DNA from: CAZMZF01 sp964570765
Lineage (GTDB): Bacteria > Zixibacteria > MSB-5A5 > RBG-16-43-9
Length of the DNA stretch: 64,000 nucleotides
Direction of reading: 5' to 3'
Assembly (NCBI GenBank): GCA_964570765.1
Contig: CAZMZF010000008.1
Coordinates: 29,343 to 93,342, forward strand
In this document: piece after piece, positions 58,751 through 64,000 of the stretch
How the letters are laid out: each line of letters starts with the position of its first letter
How positions within the stretch are numbered: the stretch's first letter is position 1
Notes under the pieces: model-generated
What the model was told of the DNA's origin: nothing
Database searches by the model: none
The model's input: only the letters and a program-made list of their open reading frames with translations
Program-made: the position numbers and the translations under genes

Positions 58751-59470
58751 TTAAGTCTCCAAAGTGATAAAGTTTATAAATTTTTTACCAAAATCTGTTA
58801 TTAAATTTGTTAGTTTTGAAATGTCTGTGCCACTTATTGTAATATTGAGAGCAGGGCCCACTCTTGTCAAACCTTTTGAATCTAAATCAGAGAGTGCTGT
58901 TCTTAGTAAGGGTTCAGTTAATTCGGGAAAACAGCTACTAAAAATTTGCATTCGAGAACCAATGCCACCGTTTTTTATTCGATTTCCCTGTTTTTTATTA
59001 AATGCATCAGGATCATAAAGCAAATGGAGAATTTTTATATGAGTTACTGTCATTTCGTTGACTAAATTCAAGAAAAATTCCTTTTCTTCGGTTTTGATAT
59101 CTGTTGGAATTAAAGAGTGAATAAGAATTGCCTTAAAACATTCAATTTTTTCTTTTTGATAATTTTGCATCACGGAACGGATTGTTTTTTCGAAAATATA
59201 GCTAAATTCCTCTCTTTCGATTATGCTTTTATCCACATTGTCCTTAACTTTTTCAACTTCTACAGCGATTTCGTGTAAAAAATCACTTACTCTTTTTTGC
59301 CATAAATTTGGTAAAGTAGTATGAATTAAATAAGCTAGGGAACCTCCAATGACTGGTATCCCTTTTAATAAAACCTCTACTGCTTCTTTCAATTCATCAT
59401 AAACAGGAACTTCATCGAGTTTAGCCTGTTTTTTTAATTCTACTAAATTTTTGCGTGAATTATTTTCCAT
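58751..59470 (-). CDS. Unknown accessory protein
   Basis: The ATG ending at 59470 is preferred to TTG at 59479. The 239-residue product has LKEAVEVLLKGIPVIGGSLA with a possible hydrophobic hairpin. A helical middle (VSDFLHEIAVEVEKVKDNVD) follows. The C-terminus is possibly a winged helix (LLRTALSDLDSKGLTRVGPA). AT content is very high. I do not recognise the family. The pattern, a hydrophobic hairpin followed by a helical region and wHTH-like tail, recalls the gene at 31309. It lies beside a tRNA gene, a common insertion point of foreign DNA. Confidence 0.55.
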   Translation of the reverse strand: MENNSRKNLVELKKQAKLDEVPVYDELKEAVEVLLKGIPVIGGSLAYLIHTTLPNLWQKRVSDFLHEIAVEVEKVKDNVDKSIIEREEFSYIFEKTIRSVMQNYQKEKIECFKAILIHSLIPTDIKTEEKEFFLNLVNEMTVTHIKILHLLYDPDAFNKKQGNRIKNGGIGSRMQIFSSCFPELTEPLLRTALSDLDSKGLTRVGPALNITISGTDISKLTNLITDFGKKFINFITLET

Positions 59471-59521
59471 AGCTATCAAAACATCTATTAACTATTCACT
59501 AACAACTATCTACCAGTTTTG

Positions 59522-59593
59522 CTGGGGCGCCAGGATTCGAACCTGGGAATGCGAGATCCAAAGTCTCGTGTCTTTCCACTTGACTACGCCCCA
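59522..59593 (-). tRNA. tRNA-Gln (TTG)
   Basis: A full cloverleaf with anticodon loop CTTTGGA and discriminator G. CCA is not encoded. It lies between spoVG and the inserted gene at 58751. Confidence 0.95.
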
Positions 59594-59628
59594 ATGCCTA
59601 AATCAATCTACAAGACAGGACTGAAAAA

Positions 59629-59895
59629 TCAAACTCCCTGGGTCCTCAATTCAGATTCGTAAGCCTGTAACACTTTTTCTTCGATCAATCTCCTCATCTC
59701 ATTGTTCACCGGATGAGCGATATCCTGGTGGGTGCCATCTGTCCTTTTCCGGCTGGGCATGGAGACAAAGTAGCCCTGGTTGCCATTGATAACTTTCAAA
59801 CCTCTGATCACAAAGGAGTTATCAAAGGTGATATTGGCAAACGCTTTAAGTTTCTCCTCATCTCTTAAGGTAATCCTTACCTCTGTGATTTCCAC
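59629..59895 (-). CDS. spoVG: SpoVG family regulator
   Basis: This 88-residue protein has ITEVRITLRDEEKLKAFANI, FVIRGLKVINGNQGYFVSMP, SRKRTDGTHQDIAHPVNNEM, the full signature of SpoVG. In Gram-positives and spirochaetes it is a nucleic-acid-binding regulator, and its role in FCB bacteria is unknown. The start ATG follows GAGAAGGTG. It lies between ispE and tRNA-Gln, in the same direction. Confidence 0.95.
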   Translation of the reverse strand: MEITEVRITLRDEEKLKAFANITFDNSFVIRGLKVINGNQGYFVSMPSRKRTDGTHQDIAHPVNNEMRRLIEEKVLQAYESELRTQGV

Positions 59896-59977
59896 CTTCT
59901 CACCTCTCTACGAGCTGTATCCTCCTAAGGCGGATACCAGCCCCGGAAAATTGGTTGATCCTCTCGGACCTTTGGTG

Positions 59978-60829
59978 CTAAGGAATTGGCCGGGTTACAA
60001 AAACCTGCCAATCTCCACTTTTGAAGAGCCTGTTCACCTCCTCTTTGTCTGGTTCTTGCTCAAAGATTCCATAGACGGTGGGTCCGCTTCCCGTCATGGA
60101 GGATTTTTTTGCTCCAAGTTTTGATAAAAGCTTAAGGGCATATCTAACCTGAGGGTATCTTTCAGCGATCTTTCCCTCAAAATCGTTTCTCCAGAAATTC
60201 AGAGCCTCCAAAAAACCTTCTTTTTTCTGAAGATTTTGAATAGTAATAAAATCTTTTTTAGTTGTCAAGTTCATTTTGACCTCCTGGTAAGCCCAGGAAG
60301 TCAAGACCTGAAAGGGGAAGGTGATTAAAATTATCCAGTAATCCTTAAAGATTTTAACCGGCGTAATTCTCTCTCCTCTTCCTTCAGCTATAGCAGTTTG
60401 ATCATATAAAAAGAAGGGGACGTCTGAGCCTAACTTTTCTGCCAGGGGATGAAGTCTCTTAAGTGAGTAATTCAGGTTATATAATCGATTTAAGCCCAGG
60501 AGGGTGGTGGCTGAATCTGAACTGCCACCTCCTAATCCGGAGGAGATGGGGATCTTTTTTTTGAGGATTATCTTTACCCCCTGGGCAACTTTTCCCTCCT
60601 TTAATATTAGCTCAGCTGCTTGATAGGCTAAATTTCTTCGATCTAAAGGGAGTCTGGTATTATAAGTTTTTAATATTATTCCCTCATTTATTTTGAAAAA
60701 AGTGAGAGTGTCGTATAAAGCAACCTTCTGCATTAAGGTAAAGATGTCATGATAACCATCCTCTCTTTTTTTCAATATATTAAGGAAAAGATTTATTTTA
60801 GCCGGGGCTTTAAGGGTAAGACTTGACAA
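59978..60829 (-). CDS. ispE: 4-(cytidine 5'-diphospho)-2-C-methyl-D-erythritol kinase
   Basis: IspE phosphorylates CDP-ME in the non-mevalonate isoprenoid pathway. This 283-residue GHMP kinase has LKAPAKINLFLNILKKREDG, the ATP loop PISSGLGGGSSDSATTLLGL and the C-terminal LGAKKSSMTGSGPTVYGIF. The start is TTG, one base after the stop of the upstream gene. An AAGGAG lies about 15 bases upstream of it. It heads the conserved ispE-spoVG-tRNA-prs-rplY block. Confidence 0.95.
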   Translation of the reverse strand: MSSLTLKAPAKINLFLNILKKREDGYHDIFTLMQKVALYDTLTFFKINEGIILKTYNTRLPLDRRNLAYQAAELILKEGKVAQGVKIILKKKIPISSGLGGGSSDSATTLLGLNRLYNLNYSLKRLHPLAEKLGSDVPFFLYDQTAIAEGRGERITPVKIFKDYWIILITFPFQVLTSWAYQEVKMNLTTKKDFITIQNLQKKEGFLEALNFWRNDFEGKIAERYPQVRYALKLLSKLGAKKSSMTGSGPTVYGIFEQEPDKEEVNRLFKSGDWQVFVTRPIP

Positions 60830-60830
60830 T

Positions 60831-62384
60831 TTAGAACCGGAGCTCCTTCCATAGATTATAATTGAAATTTAGTTTAAAGTAAAGGTTATTTTCTTTTTCT
60901 TCAGAAATATTCAGGTAGTTTTTTATATAGGTATATCCGATTATCCCTTCCAGAAAAAGATGAGGATCCGGCTGGAATACTCCTTCAAGAATAAAATCAT
61001 TGGTACTTTCAACTGTTCCTGAAGGGAACTTCTCAGTTTTTGGAACCGGCGAGGGCTGAACTCCGATTTTCCCTTCTCCTTTTCTTTTAGATTCAAATGA
61101 AAAAGAGAGCTGTAAGCTTTTGCTAAAATGGTAAAGTAGATTTGCATAGATATAATCTGCATCCGGACCGGAAGAGCTCCCTATTCCTACATCCCGGTAT
61201 GCATAGATATTCCAGGGCTTATTCTGTCCATAGACCCAGGTATTAACCCTAGCATATTCTAAGGTCAGGTAACTTTTAGAGAAACCAAAAAGGTCTGCTG
61301 TTTTTGCACCCAAAAGAAACCCTATTTGCTGAGGTTCAGATTTGAAATCGTACTGGAAATCATCAATCAAAAGCTCAGCGTAAAATTCTTTGTTTTTAAA
61401 GTGGGTTAAGGAAAAATCAAGGCTCCAGAGAAGGTTGTCATTTATGTTATGATTGAACTGTTCAGCATAGAAGATGAAAAGGGGATTAAGGTAATAAGGC
61501 TCCAGTTTTCTTTTCTCTCCTCCATATAACACTACTTCAGAAAGACCTAATTCCACTCCGGATTTCAACTTTAAATTAATCCTGTGTCCGGAAAGATACC
61601 TTTTGGCAAAAAGATTAGAATCAGGTAAAAAAAGCTCATCCAAGCTAGTGGCGAAGAAATCAAATCTGAAAGCTCCGATCTCACCTGAAAGTTTTAACAT
61701 ATCAAAAGGGGGTGAAAAGCCGGAGAGCAAAAGGAAATCTTTTGATCCCGGTCCCCAGCGCAGGTAATCTCTTCCCCATTGGAATTCAAAATATTTGAAA
61801 TTTCCCTTAATATATCCCTGGTCAAAGATGCCGGTTAGGTCGCTTTTCCATTTCTGCCCAAACAGGTTTTTCCCCTTTTCAGCCTTAGTGTCGATTATAA
61901 CCCGATCCTTGAATAAGAAATTCTTCCATTGAAAAGCACCTTCCATAATCGATTTCCCACGGGCATAAGAGGAGTCATCTCCACTCGATTCAGATTCGGA
62001 CTGATTTTTAACTAGATATAAAATAGGATTCAGGAGAGCTTTAAGTTTCTTTGGTTCCTCTTTTTCATTTTCGGACAGGCTTTTTAGTTCGTATTCAAAT
62101 TCCTGATTAAGCTTTTCTATAAGCCAGGATTGTGTCTGAGTTAAGTTTAAATCACCTTTTTCTACCTGAGAATTGATCTCTTTAAGATAAGAGGCAATAT
62201 CGCCACGGGTATAAGGTTTTACATTCCTATGTAGTTCAGGGAGAAGCCCCTGAGTATAAAGCTCTTCTATGCCTGAATAGACCCAGCTATCTAAAGGGAT
62301 ATTCTCTAAGATAGTTGAAAAACTCGAAAAAGAGAGAATTTCCATAAATAGTAAAAAAAATATTAAGATTTTTATAACCCTCAG
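60831..62384 (-). CDS. Wzi-like capsule assembly outer-membrane protein
   Basis: The product has a hydrophobic signal peptide (LRVIKILIFFLLFMEILSFS). A helical region (about 20-140) follows, then alternating beta-strand patterns with aromatic residues such as FEFQWGRDYLRWGPGSKDFL and RYLSGHRINLKLKSGVELGL, ending on NYNLWKELRF. This fits the capsule assembly Wzi family, an outer-membrane beta-barrel holding polysaccharide at the surface. The most likely start is CTG (ending at 62384), four bases after GGAGG and directly before the signal peptide. An ATG-initiated frame to 62447 exists but would place that site inside the gene. Confidence 0.72.
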   Translation of the reverse strand: MRVIKILIFFLLFMEILSFSSFSTILENIPLDSWVYSGIEELYTQGLLPELHRNVKPYTRGDIASYLKEINSQVEKGDLNLTQTQSWLIEKLNQEFEYELKSLSENEKEEPKKLKALLNPILYLVKNQSESESSGDDSSYARGKSIMEGAFQWKNFLFKDRVIIDTKAEKGKNLFGQKWKSDLTGIFDQGYIKGNFKYFEFQWGRDYLRWGPGSKDFLLLSGFSPPFDMLKLSGEIGAFRFDFFATSLDELFLPDSNLFAKRYLSGHRINLKLKSGVELGLSEVVLYGGEKRKLEPYYLNPLFIFYAEQFNHNINDNLLWSLDFSLTHFKNKEFYAELLIDDFQYDFKSEPQQIGFLLGAKTADLFGFSKSYLTLEYARVNTWVYGQNKPWNIYAYRDVGIGSSSGPDADYIYANLLYHFSKSLQLSFSFESKRKGEGKIGVQPSPVPKTEKFPSGTVESTNDFILEGVFQPDPHLFLEGIIGYTYIKNYLNISEEKENNLYFKLNFNYNLWKELRF

Positions 62385-62461
62385 ATTTCCTCCCAAAATA
62401 AATTTTAAATTCTCCTCTTCTAACATAAAAAGGTAAAGGAAATTCAAAGGGTGTAAAAAAG

Positions 62462-63769
62462 TTATAATTTTACAACCTTTCCCCGGTTATCCTTTACCAG
62501 CTTAGTAGCATTGCGGGTATCGAAGATTAATTTAGAATTTCTAACGATCCAGTCATAATCATAGGCAGAATGGTCAGTAACGATAACCACACAATCTGTT
62601 TTTTTCAAAAGCGCTGAAGTCAGCTTAGCTGATTTCATTATATAGGAGTTCATCAGGATTGATGGGACATGAGGGTCATTATATTTAACCTTAGCCCCGG
62701 CATTTTGCAAAAGCTTGATCACATCCAAAGCTGGTGATTCCCGAACATCCCTTATATTCTTTTTATAAGCCACTCCTAAGACTAAGATATTCGAATCCTT
62801 AAGGGTTTTCTTGACCTGATTTAATATCCGGGTTACCCTTTCCACCACATATTCCGGCATATGGGAATTAATCTCCCCGGCTAATTCGATGAAACGGGCA
62901 TAGTAATTCAGAGATTTCAGTTTCCAGGAAAGGTAATGAGGGTCAATGGGTATACAATGACCACCCAAGCCCGGTCCCGGATAAAAAGGCATAAAACCGA
63001 AAGGCTTGGTATCAGCAGCCTGAATTATCTCCCAGGTATCGATTTTCAGCCGGTCGCACATCAATGCCACCTCATTCACCAGCCCGATATTCACACTTCT
63101 GAAAGTATTCTCCAAAAGCTTAACCATCTCTGCGCTTTGAGTGGACGAGACCGGAACGACTTTACTTATGATCTGTTCATAGAAAAGCTTGCTGATCCGG
63201 GTGCATAAAGGGGTAATCCCTCCAACCACTCTGGGTGTATTTTTAACTGTGAAGTTCTTGTTGGCTGGATCAACCCTTTCTGGTGAGAAGGATAAAAAGA
63301 AATCCTTGCCCACTTTCAAGCCAGTTTCCTCTAAGATTGGTAAAATAAGCTCTTCAGTTGTGCCAGGATAAGTGGTACTCTCCAGCACCACTAATTGTGC
63401 GGGATGGAGATATTTTCTCACCTGATTGACCGCAGAAAGGATGTAGGAGACATCCGGGTCTTTGGTTTTACTTAAAGGGGTGGGGACGCAGATGGAGATA
63501 CAATCAGCTTTTCTTAAAAGAGCAAAATTAGTCATAGCTTTGAGAAACCCTTTCTGGACTAATTTTTTTACCTGCACATCTTTGATATCATCTATGTCTG
63601 ACCTGCCGGAGTTTATCAGGTCAACTTTCTTTTTGTTTATATCAAATCCTAAAACCTGAAAACCCTGGTCTCCGAACGCCACCGCCAAAGGTAACCCCAC
63701 ATAACCCAAGCCTATAACCCCTACCACTGCTTTTTTCTTTTCTATTTTTTCTTTCAACTTCTCGAACAA
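62462..63769 (-). CDS. Nucleotide-sugar dehydrogenase (UDP-glucose/UDP-GlcNAc type)
   Basis: The start is TTG (ending at 63769), five bases after AAGGAGG. The longer frame to 63871 covers the promoter. The 435-residue product oxidises a UDP-sugar to the uronic acid with NAD. It has VVGVIGLGYVGLPLAVAFGD, VVLESTTYPGTTEE, the catalytic Cys in PGPGLGGHCIPIDPHYLSWK and VLGVAYKKNIRDVRESPALD. The sequence is of the WbpA/WecC type, making UDP-sugar acids for surface polysaccharide. This fits with the Wzi-like gene 80 bases downstream. Confidence 0.9.
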   Translation of the reverse strand: MFEKLKEKIEKKKAVVGVIGLGYVGLPLAVAFGDQGFQVLGFDINKKKVDLINSGRSDIDDIKDVQVKKLVQKGFLKAMTNFALLRKADCISICVPTPLSKTKDPDVSYILSAVNQVRKYLHPAQLVVLESTTYPGTTEELILPILEETGLKVGKDFFLSFSPERVDPANKNFTVKNTPRVVGGITPLCTRISKLFYEQIISKVVPVSSTQSAEMVKLLENTFRSVNIGLVNEVALMCDRLKIDTWEIIQAADTKPFGFMPFYPGPGLGGHCIPIDPHYLSWKLKSLNYYARFIELAGEINSHMPEYVVERVTRILNQVKKTLKDSNILVLGVAYKKNIRDVRESPALDVIKLLQNAGAKVKYNDPHVPSILMNSYIMKSAKLTSALLKKTDCVVIVTDHSAYDYDWIVRNSKLIFDTRNATKLVKDNRGKVVKL

Positions 63770-63814
63770 TTTAACCTCCTTAAATTTATGATATACTAAG
63801 CTTTTAATGGTTAA

Positions 63815-63844
63815 ATAATATACGCTAAATTTTACTAATGTCAA
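63815..63844 (-). promoter_or_regulatory. Sigma-70 promoter of the nucleotide-sugar dehydrogenase gene
   Basis: On the minus strand TTGACA (63844-63839), 18 bases, TATTAT (63820-63815), about 45 bases before the TTG start. Confidence 0.65.
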
Positions 63845-63864
63845 TTGAACTTTTATCTTTTCTC

Positions 63865-63893
63865 TTGACAAATCCAGACTAAAAAATTATTAA
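63865..63893 (+). promoter_or_regulatory. Sigma-70 promoter of the right-edge gene
   Basis: TTGACA (63865-63870), 17 bases, TATTAA (63888-63893). It is back-to-back with the promoter at 63815. Confidence 0.6.
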
Positions 63894-63968
63894 TGATTTA
63901 ATATTTTAAAGGTTTCATCTTGGAGGGAAAGAAAGTTTTGGTCTTTTAACTTTTAAAAAGGAGGTAAG

Positions 63969-64000
63969 GTGCAGAAGTTCTATTTTGATATCCGGGATAT
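63969..64000 (+). CDS. Start of a gene cut by the right edge
   Basis: AAGGAGG (63958-63964) is followed by GTG at 63969 and the frame MQKFYFDIRD. Too little is visible for any family call. The promoter at 63865 and the Shine-Dalgarno support a real start. Confidence 0.5.
   Translation, partial: MQKFYFDIRD

Overview
The window is AT-rich bacterial chromosome from an uncultured-type lineage of the Fibrobacteres-Chlorobi-Bacteroidetes (FCB) superphylum. The best match by style is a Zixibacteria-like candidate phylum, but this is inferred from gene style and not from a marker tree. The evidence is a set of type IX secretion (T9SS) sorting domains with the YPNPFNP signature, dockerin-like double repeats (GDxNxDG...NYLFKGGP) on otherwise unrelated secreted proteins, a gingipain-type C25 protease, PEP-CTERM proteins, a Wzi-type outer-membrane protein and many TTG starts. 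Almost every intergenic gap carries one or more short palindromic repeats.

Layout. 1-5.6 kb: the edge of a FadL/PorV-like outer-membrane protein, a damaged dockerin protein, two tandem PEP-CTERM genes sharing one promoter architecture, a THEP1-type NTPase and a dockerin fragment. 5.6-10.8 kb: an alcohol dehydrogenase and a tight smpB-amidase-murI operon followed by rdgB. 10.9-16 kb: two large secreted repeat proteins. 16.1-16.9 kb: transposase remnants. 17-28.7 kb: thiC, a TPR lipoprotein, a cohesin-like secreted protein convergent with a dockerin-bearing C25 protease, an MFS transporter, an M1-like protein without its zinc motif, an NlpC/P60 lipoprotein and a metallophosphoesterase. 28.8-33.1 kb: a peroxiredoxin, a beta-lactamase-fold hydrolase of higher GC, a membrane protein and a T9SS protein. 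33.3-33.7 kb: a Pro-Arg-His tRNA operon. 34-44.6 kb: a cold-shock protein, LUD and radical SAM proteins, prolyl oligopeptidase, an ArsM-like methyltransferase, a ferredoxin-like protein, a GNAT acetyltransferase, patatin, a MenG-like methyltransferase and YedK.

45-64 kb is read mostly on the minus strand. It holds a TPR/PEGA membrane protein, a DUF1848 protein, a truncated dockerin gene, and accessory genes (a TIR-like protein, a HEPN-like protein and a lipoprotein). These are followed by a dTDP-rhamnose operon (rmlA, rmlC-like, rmlB, rmlD) with a methyltransferase-endonuclease fusion inserted in it. The housekeeping block ispE-spoVG-tRNA-Gln-prs-rplY comes next, with two extra genes inserted, then a Wzi-like gene and a nucleotide-sugar dehydrogenase.

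The genes point to a cell that invests in its surface: T9SS, PEP-CTERM and dockerin proteins outside, and dTDP-rhamnose and UDP-sugar acids for polysaccharide. The most notable signals are four. (1) The duplicated sigma-54 promoter/operator module in front of both PEP-CTERM genes has exactly conserved spacing. (2) A dense, multi-family and often nested set of palindromic repeats invades gene ends, including the coding start of murI and the coding end of rmlB. (3) An accessory, probably defensive, patch lies at 48.1-55 kb. (4) Several secreted-protein genes have a Shine-Dalgarno sequence and signal peptide that point to non-AUG starts.
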